Assembly (NCBI GenBank): GCA_020073265.1
Contig: JAIQFN010000014.1
Span: 45,778 to 109,777 of the forward strand
Origin: Terriglobia bacterium
GTDB taxonomy: Bacteria; Acidobacteriota; Terriglobia; Bryobacterales; Bryobacteraceae
Reading direction: 5' to 3'
Length of the DNA stretch: 64,000 bases
Under the pieces are notes generated by a model, which saw only the letters and a program-made list of their open reading frames with translations, was not told the origin of the DNA and made no database searches. The position numbers and the translations under genes were made by a program. This document shows positions 55,792-64,000 of the stretch, one piece after another; position 1 is the first letter of the stretch, and each line of letters opens with the position of its first letter.

Positions 55792-56397
55792 GATCCAGAC
55801 ATGACCGCCGTTTCCAGATCGTGACCGTTCCAGATAAGCCGGAATTCTCGCACGTTTGCAGGTCGCGAGGAACGCCAATGAATCTTCTTGCCAGGTCGCC
55901 TTGTCGAAGTCAGCCGCGAGAAGCCACCAGGTCTCATCGACTAGCAGAGGGTAGATCCCGATCCTCTTCTTGCCCGTCAAATGCTGCCGAATGACTTCGT
56001 CGGTTACAGCGTAGAGCGTGCGAGTTTCCCGATCCACTTTTTTGTGATCCTCCGGGCGACTGGCAAGCACCGCCTGCCAGTCCTTCTTGCCCGCGGGGCG
56101 ATAGGCCCACGTTCCGTCCTTCATGCGCCATCGCTCCGCGTAGACGTCCTCCCGCCCGCGGAACAACGATCGAAACAGCGCCACCTTTGCCGCGTTGTCC
56201 GACAGCGTTCCAACTTGAGAGATATCCGCGGGCGCCGGCAGGTACCGTTCGCTTGGAGATTGCAGCGCCTCTACTTCAGGTAGTGGGATGGAATGCTGTG
56301 CGAGGAGCGCTTTCAGTTGGCGGGCTTCTTCCCGGAGGCGCTGGCCCTCTGCAAGGGCGCTCTCTAGTCTGGCTCGAAGATCGCGCAGATCTTGCAT
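55792..56397 (-). pseudogene. TOTE-type archaeo-eukaryotic primase fragment cut by the insertion sequence
   Basis: 202 codons of the N-terminal part of a TOTE conflict-system primase (AEP-TOTE family). It begins with a coiled region (ARLESALAEGQRLREEARQLKALLAQH), then KVALFRSLFRGREDVYAERWRMKDG, the first primase metal motif in WLLAADFDKATW, and the second in SRSGNGGHVWIW. It then runs into the terminal repeat of the insertion sequence. The rest of the primase and the helicase/nuclease that normally follow are missing on the other side of the element. These systems are thought to act in conflict with mobile elements. Non-functional here. Confidence 0.75.
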
Positions 56398-56427
56398 GAA
56401 AGCAGGCTGTGCAACAACGGCACGCCG

Positions 56428-56887
56428 TCAGGAATGTTCAGGGTTGATTACCGAGAACCCCTCGTGTCCGGCAACCTCACAGAGTATCGTATCCGCCGCG
56501 ACAAAATGATCCACCAACTTCTGATTCCGCAATTCCAGCGCCACCGCGAGTTGAAGAGCGTCCAAGGCACGCAGACGCGAGGCGAACGCGTAACGCTCCA
56601 CTGGCAATTCGGCCCCAGCAAATTCCGCCTCACCGATAGAGAAAACTTCTAGTTTCCCGGTGGCAATGTCTGCTCGAAATTGGTGCAGGAAATGCGTCTG
56701 CATCGTCGCGGCTAATGGACTGTGTTCGCACTTTGATCGCGAACGCAGATATTGGTTCCGCTATGGTTAGGCGGGCGACTCGGACTAGGCTGTCAGCCGT
56801 GTTAACGATCTGATCGACGAACGGTGTGCCGTTCTCCGGGTGATAGAGTTTCACCAACGCGCTGGAATCGAAGAAAAAGCCAGCCAA
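56428..56887 (-). pseudogene. VapC-like PIN-domain toxin, frameshifted
   Basis: Two overlapping frames together make a PIN ribonuclease. Frame one (56887-56630) has FFFDSSALVKLYHPENGTP with the first Asp, and TIAEPISAFA with Glu. Frame two (56703-56428) has LRALDALQLAVALELRN and VDHFVAADTILCEVAG with the later Asps, ending SVINPEHS. The shift is within about 56690-56720, in the DDADA/MQTHFL segment. Without it the protein is inactive. The antitoxin gene lies three bases upstream. A sequencing error is the alternative. Confidence 0.75.
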
Positions 56888-56890
56888 AGA

Positions 56891-57160
56891 TCAACGTTCC
56901 CCGCGTTCGGCGATAATCTCCGCAGCCATCGATCCGGGAATCTTGGCAAGCCGTCTCCGTACTTCCTCGATGCCAGGGGCCCCCTGGGTGTCCAGTAGTT
57001 CTCTTTTTATCTTTTCGATGTACTCGACAGCCAAGCTGGATCGGTCGCGAGCCGCGTCTTGAATGACATTCACGAGTACGTGCTCGTGCTCTTTCAAGTC
57101 CAACGGCTGCAGCGGCCGCAGCACGCCATTCTCGTAGACGGCGTCAACCTGGAGCGGCAT
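56891..57160 (-). CDS. AF2212-like antitoxin of a PIN toxin pair
   Basis: An 89-residue protein beginning MPLQVDAVYENGVLRPLQPL, then KEHEHVLVNV, the AF2212/DUF104 pattern of antitoxins that pair with PIN toxins. It continues with a helical tail (GIEEVRRRLAKIPGSMAAEIIAERG) that would cover the toxin. It is translated just ahead of the frameshifted toxin gene. Confidence 0.85.
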   Translation of the reverse strand: MPLQVDAVYENGVLRPLQPLDLKEHEHVLVNVIQDAARDRSSLAVEYIEKIKRELLDTQGAPGIEEVRRRLAKIPGSMAAEIIAERGER

Positions 57161-57576
57161 GCCACTATTGTACAGCCGAAGCTCAGTGTGCCCAGAGTTC
57201 GTGTTGTAGGGTGTTGCCCGTTGAGGAAGTCGACAGCTACGATTCTGACTACAGCGCCCTACTTTCTCTGTAGACGATTGCTCACAACGCTTTTAGAATG
57301 TGCGTTTTACCTACGAGAAATTGGGCGTGCTCCGATGCCTTGGGCGCAGGGGGTCGGGCGTTCAAGTCGCCCCGACCCGACCACATGAAAAGCGGCGCGA
57401 ATGCCTGATTCCGATGGCCCTGGAATTCCGGAAGCATGGCTCTACGCCGTTCCCCGCCGTCCACTGCGCGAGCGCGCGTCCCGTTCACGGTGGGTTACAT
57501 CACGACCATCGCTTGGGGAGGGCGACGGCTTAGGGCAGAGGCGAGTTTTCGCTCAGCACGGCCCGTGCGGAACCGT
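57161..57576. other. 416-base stretch without a supported gene
   Basis: It holds a partial tRNA-Pro 3' half at 57336-57383. The open frames seen here (for example 57401-57631, plus strand) have no family pattern and no ribosome site. It ends at the last codons of the exopolysaccharide GT2 gene. Confidence 0.6.
57336..57383 (+). repeat. tRNA-Pro 3'-half fragment, candidate attachment site
   Basis: A 48-base stretch. Its first 20 bases (anticodon stem-loop to variable loop) are identical to 54711-54730, and it has the same length to CCA. The T arm is GGGCG-TTCAAGT-CGCCC, still a perfect stem though different from the intact tRNA, and the acceptor strand is CGACCCG. No 5' half precedes it. This is the usual mark of integration at a tRNA 3' end. 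Confidence 0.7.
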
Positions 57577-58347
57577 CTACGTAGGCTTGGTGCCGCGCTC
57601 CGCCGTAGGCTCCCACGCGACTCCCGCATAGGGATGATGATCCCTTTTTCTATTGACCCTGCTCCAAAATGCTTTGAGCGGAAACCTTGCGCCCTCTAGC
57701 ATGATCTTCCGGCTGAATTTTGAGTTGCCGCCCGCGCGCTCCCAGAATACAATCGGAAACTCGCAAAAGCTGACCGCGCGCTGATGCAGGTTGAATTTCA
57801 TTTCCATGAGGAAGGCATAACCCTCGGAACGAAACACCTGCAAATCGAGTTCCCGGAGCACACTGGTCTGGTAGCCGACGAAGCCCGCCGTCATGTCGTG
57901 CACGGGAACACCCGTGAGCAGCCGCGCATACAGGTTCGCGCCTGAACTGAGCCAGCGCCGCCGCACGCTCCAGTTCTGGGTGCCCCCTCCGGAAACGTAG
58001 CGAGATCCTACCACTACCGGATACTCGCGCAACAACGCCACCATAGTGGGTAACAACTCGGGCGGGTGGGACAGGTCCGCGTCGAATTGAATCACGTGAT
58101 CGGCCAGGTTTTTGCTGACGATCTCTTGCATTGCCTGGCGGCAGGCGGAGCCGTATCCTAATTTCCCCTTTCGCACGAGCAATCGAATCCGGCGGTCCTG
58201 CTGCTGGATGCGATGGATTTCTTCGGCGGTTCCGTCGGGCGAATTGTCGTCCACGAAGAAGATACTCTCGCTCGGAGCGGCCTTGCGAATTCGGCTAACT
58301 AACTGCGCAACGTTGTCTCGCTCATTGTAAGTTGGAATGATCAGCAC
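57577..58347 (-). CDS. Family 2 glycosyltransferase (polyprenyl-phosphate type)
   Basis: A 256-residue GT2 resembling dolichyl/polyprenyl-phosphate mannose or glucose synthases. The nucleotide-sugar region reads LIIPTYNERDNVAQLV, FFVDDNSPDGTAEEI, then QFDADLSHPPELLP (DXD-type) and the SRYVSGGGTQNWSVRRRWLSSGANLYARLLTG loop of the family. GTG 58347 is the start, and it overlaps the membrane glycosyltransferase gene by 26 bases. It could make the lipid-linked sugar used by that enzyme. Confidence 0.9.
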   Translation of the reverse strand: MLIIPTYNERDNVAQLVSRIRKAAPSESIFFVDDNSPDGTAEEIHRIQQQDRRIRLLVRKGKLGYGSACRQAMQEIVSKNLADHVIQFDADLSHPPELLPTMVALLREYPVVVGSRYVSGGGTQNWSVRRRWLSSGANLYARLLTGVPVHDMTAGFVGYQTSVLRELDLQVFRSEGYAFLMEMKFNLHQRAVSFCEFPIVFWERAGGNSKFSRKIMLEGARFPLKAFWSRVNRKRDHHPYAGVAWEPTAERGTKPT

Positions 58348-59938
58348 TACGAGAACCTCCCAGATATTTCTGCCCAGCCTCTGGCAGGCAGCCGACTCCT
58401 CTTAGCCGGTCAGCTAGTGTTCCTAACGGACTCTGACGGGGCAGGTAAAATATCATGCCGCCGTATTCGCAATACCGTTGGTATGACTCCGCGACAGAGG
58501 CCAGCAAAAGTGGCGATAACGCGACGCCCCGATAAGAGAAATCGTCTGCAAACGTGATGGCCGCGTCGAATTCCTGGCTTCGAATGCGCTGGGCTAGCGG
58601 TCGAGCATCGAGTTCACCCAGTTTTTCGAGATAAGAGAGGAGAAAAGGCTCAGTCAGGATAGGACGCGCCCCGTGCATGGCCAGAATGGGCACGGTCGAA
58701 AAAACCTGCTTATCACGGACAACTTCGCCGATCGCCAGGATTTCGCCATTGACTTTCGCAACACGGTTGCCTTCGTACCTGGCGGAGTGATAGGCCGATC
58801 TCAGATTCGATTCTGCGGGGCCGGCCAGCACGAGCAAGGCAATGAAAATTCCGGCGATGGGCAGAGGCCGTGCACTGAGGCGCAGCGCGCTGTAGACGGC
58901 GAATGGAGTCACGGCGAAGCAGGCTTCATAAAAATAGTTGATCGCGCCCCCCGCTTGCACGTCCGTGATGGCGGCAACAGCAAAGGAGGAAGCCAGGAAC
59001 GTGATCAGGAGCCGCCACCGACTCCATCGACGGCCGAAAACGAGTGGAAGAGCAGTAACGCCCAGCAGCAGGACGGGCTCGTGCAGAACCTTGGTGATGA
59101 TGGCGAAAAGTCCCGGGTAGTCGGTCAGAGGGTGACGAAAGGTCAGAATCTGCGAGAGCATCCTGGGTTCCCGAACTGCGAAGAAGAAGTAGCCTCCCAG
59201 ACACATCGTGCAGCCAGCAATTGAAAAAGTCGCGCAGTCCCGCCAACGGCGGCGGGCGAGCAACCACAGGAATCCGGCGCTTAGAGCAGCTACGAACGTA
59301 AATTTGAAATGCATCGCGAGACCAGCGGCTATTCCGGCGAGCATGGGTGCATAGCCGATTCTCGATAGCAGGAGTCGAATCGCGAGGAGGCTAAACACGA
59401 GTCCCGGGAAATCTCCGCGCAGCATGAGAACCTTGCCTTGAACTGCAGCGAAGGAACAAGCCAGCGCAATCCCCCAGAACCAGGCGTAGCGGGTAGGGAT
59501 CAGCGAGCGCGCAATGGAAGCAGTCAGAATCGCGCATAGCAGGAACGAGATCAGTTCCAGCACGCGCGGCAAGAAGAAGGGATTTCCGGACCGGATGAAA
59601 CGCCCGGGAAGCGACAGCAACATGTACACCGCGGGACTATAGACGGTTGGAACATAAGGAGGCTGGGATGTGTCCTGATAAATTCTTCCGGTGTCTTGAA
59701 GCTGCTGGACGCCGTGGAGAACATACACGTCTCCATATCCGCCTTCCTGAAGAAGAAAGAAGTGTCCGGCTTCCGCGGCTACCAGGGCAAGCGCGGCGCT
59801 GACGCAAAAGATCAGCAGCGCGTAGTAGACCGGATAATCTCTGATCGAAACGGGCCGGCGGTGAGTATTCGTTGCCTTGGCCGGCGGTTGACAGTGCACC
59901 GGAACGGTGCGTTCAATCCAGGTGACTCGCGTTTGCAT
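58322..59938 (-). CDS. Multi-spanning GT-C-like glycosyltransferase
   Basis: A 538-residue membrane protein with about ten to twelve hydrophobic helices. The first external loop holds an acidic motif in LLQEGGYGDVYVLHGVQQLQDTGRIYQDTSQPPYVPTVYSP, as expected for GT-C enzymes that use polyprenyl-phosphate sugars. It resembles the ArnT/PMT-like superfamily in layout; no specific family is named with certainty. Paired by overlap with the GT2 gene, which suggests donor and acceptor steps in one pathway. Confidence 0.78.
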   Translation of the reverse strand: MQTRVTWIERTVPVHCQPPAKATNTHRRPVSIRDYPVYYALLIFCVSAALALVAAEAGHFFLLQEGGYGDVYVLHGVQQLQDTGRIYQDTSQPPYVPTVYSPAVYMLLSLPGRFIRSGNPFFLPRVLELISFLLCAILTASIARSLIPTRYAWFWGIALACSFAAVQGKVLMLRGDFPGLVFSLLAIRLLLSRIGYAPMLAGIAAGLAMHFKFTFVAALSAGFLWLLARRRWRDCATFSIAGCTMCLGGYFFFAVREPRMLSQILTFRHPLTDYPGLFAIITKVLHEPVLLLGVTALPLVFGRRWSRWRLLITFLASSFAVAAITDVQAGGAINYFYEACFAVTPFAVYSALRLSARPLPIAGIFIALLVLAGPAESNLRSAYHSARYEGNRVAKVNGEILAIGEVVRDKQVFSTVPILAMHGARPILTEPFLLSYLEKLGELDARPLAQRIRSQEFDAAITFADDFSYRGVALSPLLLASVAESYQRYCEYGGMIFYLPRQSPLGTLADRLRGVGCLPEAGQKYLGGSRSADHSNLQ

Positions 59939-59968
59939 GAGATTTTCGAGCGCTCTGGTGCGTCAAGA

Positions 59969-61006
59969 TCACTCGGCCCGCACGATACATGCGAACATCT
60001 GTGCCACCTTCAGCTTTTCCGCCCTGGCGTCGGGGAGATCTTCCGCGTAGCGAGTAGTCTCGGACTCGATGAGGAAGCCTTCAGAGCGCAACAGGTCGCG
60101 GATGGCTTGGGGATGCTCAAATAAATAGATATGATCCAGGGTAGGTGCGTTCACCGGCGCTGAGATAAAGGCCCGGCCTTGTGGCGCAAGCATTCCGCGG
60201 ATCCCTTCCAAAAGTTTGCGAGGCTGCTCCAGATGCTCGAGAATTTCTCCAGCGGCCACAAAATCGTACAAGCCGTCTCGCGGGAATTCGAAAATGTCAC
60301 ATACGTGATAGTCGATGCGTTCGGCAGGGCTCATTCCGCGCGCCAGTTCCATGGAGGTTGGGCTGATATCCACCAGCGAGAAATGGGTGCCCTGCGAGAG
60401 CAGTTCCACGGCGCTTGAAATGTAAATCGCATGGCCGCCCCCGATTTCCAAATAGCGGCCGATCCGATCTGCATATTGCGGCAACTGCTCGCAGAAGAAC
60501 TCCAGCCGCGCGTACTGTTCGGGCCAGAGGAACTGACTGAACACGAGGCCGGCCATGTACCACTCCATCACCCCGGGATTGGCATAGACGCGCCTCTCCA
60601 CCTCCACGAAGGAGCTGCTGGCGTAGCGGCCGGTGCGAAGAAACTCGAGACGCTCCTGGATCAGCGCGTCGTGCAGCTTCAGATGGCAGTCGATGCCCCA
60701 ATCCAGGTTTTTGTGACTGGCTGCGAGGAACTTCTCAAAGCGAGCCAGGAACCGCTCGGCCCGGTCGAAGAAAAGGTGGTCCATGCGCGCCAATCGGGTT
60801 GCCAACTTGCTACCGTATTTCGGAGACCGTTCCGTAATCCGTCGCAGAGTGCGGTTCAGGACCGAGAGATCAGATAAGCTTGTTAAGCACAAGCCGGTTC
60901 GGTCCATTGCCGTCTGCAGAGGCTGTGTGGCGGCCCAAGACAGTTGAGAATCTCCGCCGGCAGTTTTTTCCACCGGCATGCTGTTGCTAAGTGTGCTCTG
61001 GGACAT
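59969..61006 (-). CDS. SAM-dependent class I methyltransferase
   Basis: About 345 residues. The first 150 residues are a helical leader unlike the core. The Rossmann methyltransferase domain starts with YLEIGGGHAIYISSAVEL (SAM motif I), FSLVDISPTSMELARG and the VAAGEILEHLEQP motif (post-I/IV). It may modify a sugar or lipid of the polysaccharide pathway, in view of its neighbours. Start ATG 61006 is used; a TTG at 61033 extends it by nine residues. Confidence 0.85.
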   Translation of the reverse strand: MSQSTLSNSMPVEKTAGGDSQLSWAATQPLQTAMDRTGLCLTSLSDLSVLNRTLRRITERSPKYGSKLATRLARMDHLFFDRAERFLARFEKFLAASHKNLDWGIDCHLKLHDALIQERLEFLRTGRYASSSFVEVERRVYANPGVMEWYMAGLVFSQFLWPEQYARLEFFCEQLPQYADRIGRYLEIGGGHAIYISSAVELLSQGTHFSLVDISPTSMELARGMSPAERIDYHVCDIFEFPRDGLYDFVAAGEILEHLEQPRKLLEGIRGMLAPQGRAFISAPVNAPTLDHIYLFEHPQAIRDLLRSEGFLIESETTRYAEDLPDARAEKLKVAQMFACIVRAE

Positions 61007-61068
61007 TGCGGTGAACCTGTAGCTTCGCGGCAACCGCCGGCGGCGCGGATGCTAGCCGGCTTAGTCAC

Positions 61069-62538
61069 TCACGAATGGCGAAGAGAGTCGTCGAGCGCCG
61101 CGCTAATGAACGGCACTCTCCCTAACACGGTGATGCCCTCCGGTAGCTCCCATTCACCGAGCAGGGCATTCTTTCTTGCTTCTCTGGCCATGGCGCAGGC
61201 GATGCCGGTCGCCAGGCTCAGCAGGACGCCGAGCGCATAGAGAAACGGGCGTTTCGCGCCGATGGGTCGCACCGGTACCCGGGCCGGATCCAAAACGGTG
61301 AAGCGCTCGGCCTGCTGGCGCTTTTCCATTTCAGTCGCCATTCCCGCGGACAGCTTCTTGTCCAACAGCGATTTGTAATTGGCCTTGGATATTTCGTAAT
61401 CGCGCGTCAACGCCGCCATGTCCTGCTCGCGCAGGGGGACGCTGTTCACTCTGGCTTGATAACCGGCGATGTCGCGGAGGATGGCACGGCGCTCGTCCGT
61501 TCGGGTCTTGAGTTCTTGCTCGGCCAACGCGAGCTGGGACTGGAGCGCCTCCACACTGCCGTGTTCGCGAACGAATTCTGCCTGCTCCTGGCTGCGCTGG
61601 AATTCGATTTCCGACTGGAGCGCCCGCATTTTGGGGTGTTTTGGAGTGTACTGGGCGCTCCACAGATCGTACTGGTCCTGCAGAACGTCGGATCGTTTCT
61701 TGTACCCGCCCGGATTGCCGCCGCTCTGCTTGGTGCGCGCTTCGCCAGCCTGGTTTGTGACTAAGCGTTCGGACGCCTCCGCCATTTTCAAGTCGCTTTC
61801 GAGCGTTGTCTTCCTCTGCTCAGCACGGCTAATCTCATCTTGGTTTCCTTGCAGTTCCATCTGAAGACGGTAGAGCGCGCCCAGCAGCGCCTGTTCTTGT
61901 TGAGGAAGTTCTCCATTATGTTCGGACTTGTATTGACTTACTTGCTCTTCCAAGCGGTCTAGCTTCTTCTTCGCATCCTGGAGCTGACTATCGATAAACT
62001 CCGCCGTTCCTCGAGCCTGGCGCTCGCGAGTTACCGAATCCTCTTCAATAAAGAGACTGGCCAACTGGTTGGCCACCTGAGTGACCAACTCGGGATTGGT
62101 CCCCTGGAATCCCACGTGAAAGGCCCCCGGCTGGTCGCGCGTCCATCCTTTTTCCGGCTTAATAGTAATGTCCTTGCGCATGAGCTCAACTACTCCGTCA
62201 CTGCCCATGGCCTTGGTCTCTTGCTGGTACAGTCCGAACTTTGCGACAATCCGCAGCAGCCTGTCCGAACTCAAGATCCGCTCGCTGATGCTGGCTAGCC
62301 GGTCCTGAAGTTCTGTGCTCACTTGGGAAGGGACATAGGCATCGGGGATCTTCTGGGCCTCAACGAGGATGAGCGCATCCGAGCGATAGACCGGCGGCAG
62401 GCGCCATACGAACGTGCACCAAGCGGCGGAGACGATGAGGATCACCGCGATGACATACCACCGCTGCTTCCACAGGGTCCACGCGATAGAAAGCGGAGCA
62501 AATTCAGCTTTGATCCCGAGGGCTTTTGTAATGGTCAT
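61069..62538 (-). CDS. Wzz/GumC-type polysaccharide chain-length determinant
   Basis: About 489 residues. A first helix near 20-42 (RWYVIAVILIVSAAWCTFVW), a large periplasmic part with long coiled coils (RQARGTAEFIDSQLQDAKKKLDRLEEQVSQYKSE; EFQRSQEQAEFVREHGSVEALQSQLALAEQELK), a conserved segment before the second helix (LDPARVPVRPIGAKRPF) and a helix near 415-437. No tyrosine-kinase domain is fused; it ends with a short cytoplasmic tail. It controls export and chain length of exopolysaccharide. The frame extends eight residues further to 62562. Confidence 0.92.
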   Translation of the reverse strand: MTITKALGIKAEFAPLSIAWTLWKQRWYVIAVILIVSAAWCTFVWRLPPVYRSDALILVEAQKIPDAYVPSQVSTELQDRLASISERILSSDRLLRIVAKFGLYQQETKAMGSDGVVELMRKDITIKPEKGWTRDQPGAFHVGFQGTNPELVTQVANQLASLFIEEDSVTRERQARGTAEFIDSQLQDAKKKLDRLEEQVSQYKSEHNGELPQQEQALLGALYRLQMELQGNQDEISRAEQRKTTLESDLKMAEASERLVTNQAGEARTKQSGGNPGGYKKRSDVLQDQYDLWSAQYTPKHPKMRALQSEIEFQRSQEQAEFVREHGSVEALQSQLALAEQELKTRTDERRAILRDIAGYQARVNSVPLREQDMAALTRDYEISKANYKSLLDKKLSAGMATEMEKRQQAERFTVLDPARVPVRPIGAKRPFLYALGVLLSLATGIACAMAREARKNALLGEWELPEGITVLGRVPFISAALDDSLRHS

Positions 62539-62569
62539 GGTAGTTTGAGGCAACGAATGCAAGACGGAG

Positions 62570-62881
62570 CTATTGGGTTCCTGAATACTTTCTGCTGAAG
62601 AACCGGCTCACTGCGATCAGAGCCGTCCCTAACAGAACTATCGAGGCGGGTTCGGGTAGCGAGGGATCCGACGCGACTCTTCGCCCAGAACCCATATCGA
62701 GGCCTGCTTGTAGACAAGCCGGGCCGCTGGAGCAGAAATCCGCGGCCTTGGAAGCACCTGTGTCAATTGAAATATCAGGCTTACTCTCGACAGCGACGGA
62801 CCGAAAGCCATCGCCAAAACACATCCAGACCGAAAGCAGCCAGACCAAGCTCGCCAGGAATGGCAGAACTACTTTTCGCAT
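62570..62881 (-). CDS. Small PEP-CTERM protein
   Basis: A 103-residue exported protein. The signal peptide is MRKVVLPFLASLVWLLSVWM. The C-terminus reads PEPASIVLLGTALIAVSRFFSRK: the PEP motif, a transmembrane helix and a basic cluster, the exosortase recognition signal. Two cysteines (FCSSGPAC) lie between. It is likely sorted to the envelope by an exosortase not in this window, and coupled to exopolysaccharide synthesis as usual for the system. The frame is open farther upstream, but MRKV is the only sensible start. Confidence 0.88.
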   Translation of the reverse strand: MRKVVLPFLASLVWLLSVWMCFGDGFRSVAVESKPDISIDTGASKAADFCSSGPACLQAGLDMGSGRRVASDPSLPEPASIVLLGTALIAVSRFFSRKYSGTQ

Positions 62882-62886
62882 TTTGT

Positions 62887-64000
62887 TTACGCCCCCTGTT
62901 GCGCGAACATGTGTCCGGGCGGCGCGGCTGGCGTCCGGCCGGCCATGGCGGTGAGGCATACCTCGTACGTTTCGGCCGCAACTCGATCCCAGCCGCGGCG
63001 GAACTTGCACGAAATGGAGGTTTCATCCCAAGCGCGTTGGAGGGCGCAGCGTAACGCCTCCGCGAGCGCCGCCGATTCGCGAGGTGGAACCAAAATGCCA
63101 CTGTCGGAATCAATCAGGTCCGGAATGCCTCCCACATCGGTAGCGACGACCGGGCGGCCGCAAGAAAGCGCCTCGATCACCGCGTTCGAGCAGCCCTCAG
63201 CATAGCTTGGCAGGCAAAAGACGTCACACGCACGGAGCCAGCGGGCGACTTGCTGCGAATCACAGGGGCCGACGAACGATATCCGGCGCCCGAATTCGGA
63301 ATCGAACGCTCGGCGTTCGAGCGTTTCACGGAACGCACCTTCGCCCACGCATGCTAGCGTCAGCTTCCGATGAGAGGGAAGCAGGCTGATGCACGCATCG
63401 AGCAATTCCGACAAGCCTTTGGTGGGCGCTATCCGGCCGACGAAAACGATCAACTGGACATCCGGATCGATGCCGAGCTGTGTGCGCGCCTGGAGCCGGT
63501 CCCCCGGCGAGAACACGGACGTATCGCACCCGTTGAACACCGCGCGCGTGCGCTCCCGCGCAGCGCCAAACCGGATTGCCTGATCCTGCAACTGACGGCT
63601 GACGGCCAGAACAAAAGACGCACGGCGCAAAGCTCTTCTCGTCATCCGCTCGCTGATCGCGTCCGGAATGCGATTGAGGTCGGACCCGATGGCGCATAGA
63701 ATCACCGGGATTCCCAGGTCCCTGCCCGCAGACACCGCTGCATAGCCTTCCGGATAGATACCGTAGTTGAGAATGGCATCCGGCTTGAACCTCTTCAGAT
63801 GTGGCAAGACCTGTCGCGCGCACATAGCTCCGTTGATGGGGCGGCTCAGCAACGGCAGCGCGGGGTATAGGATGTAACGCGTTCGCAGATCGGGAGGCGA
63901 GTAGCTTGGATCGGGTCTGACATAGGTGAAAGTTCGCGGTTGGAGATACGACGGATACCGGGCCAGTGGACACAACACTTCGATATCCATCCAACGCTGC
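62887..64000 (-). CDS. Family 4 glycosyltransferase (5' partial)
   Basis: At least 370 residues of a GT4 enzyme. The C-terminal nucleotide-sugar domain has IVFVGRIAPTKGLSELLDAC, FCLPSYAEGCSNAVIEALSCGRPVVATDVGGIPDLI with the EX7E-type acidic residues. The N-terminal domain is cut: the frame stays open to the last base of the window and its first visible residues (EVLCPLARYPSYLQPRTF) correspond to the middle of the N-terminal fold. The start lies beyond 64000. It ends five bases before the PEP-CTERM gene. Confidence 0.9.
   Translation of the reverse strand, partial: QRWMDIEVLCPLARYPSYLQPRTFTYVRPDPSYSPPDLRTRYILYPALPLLSRPINGAMCARQVLPHLKRFKPDAILNYGIYPEGYAAVSAGRDLGIPVILCAIGSDLNRIPDAISERMTRRALRRASFVLAVSRQLQDQAIRFGAARERTRAVFNGCDTSVFSPGDRLQARTQLGIDPDVQLIVFVGRIAPTKGLSELLDACISLLPSHRKLTLACVGEGAFRETLERRAFDSEFGRRISFVGPCDSQQVARWLRACDVFCLPSYAEGCSNAVIEALSCGRPVVATDVGGIPDLIDSDSGILVPPRESAALAEALRCALQRAWDETSISCKFRRGWDRVAAETYEVCLTAMAGRTPAAPPGHMFAQQGA

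Noticed and set aside
57401..57631. Plus-strand open frames near the tRNA fragment
   Set aside because: No ribosome site and no conserved pattern; they overlap the certain GT2 gene at one end.

Overview
The window reads as a GC-rich chromosomal segment of an Acidobacteriota genome, most likely of the Bryobacterales/Solibacter type. This is inferred from family content: an ADOP-type duplicated permease, a VWFA-related Acidobacterial-domain protein, a secreted protein with the TIGR03437 (Solibacter usitatus C-terminal) domain, a large VPS10/Asp-box secreted protein, and PEP-CTERM/exopolysaccharide genes. No ribosomal RNA is present, so the placement is an inference.

Layout. 1-4.7 kb: the 3' part of selB, a DUF1328 membrane peptide, an SPL-like radical SAM protein, a membrane protein plus winged-helix regulator pair, and a UPP-synthase-like prenyltransferase. 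4.8-7.3 kb: an FHA-GAF-sigma54 activator and, divergent from it, what looks like a complete sigma-54 unit (two upstream dyads, a -24/-12 promoter, a 16-codon ORF with a strong Shine-Dalgarno, and a terminator). 7.3-14.1 kb: ADOP permease, GAF/HD-GYP/GGDEF protein, CHAD protein and small hypotheticals. 13.7-19.2 kb: an operon for a Tat-exported molybdenum hydroxylase (2Fe-2S, molybdopterin and FAD subunits) with a cytochrome b and a small unknown protein. 19.4-26.7 kb: lipoprotein, FAD oxidoreductase, VPS10-like protein, VWFA protein, serine hydrolase.

26.8-35.4 kb is one long leftward chemotaxis operon in the order STAS protein, soluble MCP-like protein, cheY, cheA, cheW, mcp, cheR, cheD, cheB, with many stop/start overlaps. 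35.5-38.0 kb is rpsO-pnp. 38.6-41.7 kb holds a radical SAM protein translationally coupled to a class II aldolase, then an aldo/keto reductase. 42-51.9 kb carries mostly housekeeping genes: greA, a CDP-alcohol phosphatidyltransferase, an orphan response regulator, NAD-type isocitrate dehydrogenase, purH, uvrC, dienelactone hydrolase and a TPR protein.

51.9-57.4 kb is accessory DNA. It has a two-gene HU / HU-TIR operon that looks like an undescribed TIR defence or stress module, a 55-residue secreted lysine-rich peptide, glpD whose stop codon lies inside a tRNA-Pro gene, and then a short mobile segment. That segment is bounded by tRNA-Pro and a 48-bp copy of a tRNA-Pro 3' half. It contains a complete IS6-like element, an interrupted TOTE-type primase fragment, and an antitoxin with a frameshifted PIN toxin. 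57.6-64 kb is an exopolysaccharide locus (GT2, GT-C-like membrane enzyme, methyltransferase, Wzz/GumC, PEP-CTERM protein, GT4), read leftward and running off the window end.

The two most noteworthy systems are the HU/HU-TIR pair and the sigma-54-controlled 16-codon unit. A dispersed palindromic repeat of 87-103 bp occurs twice, each time between convergent genes.
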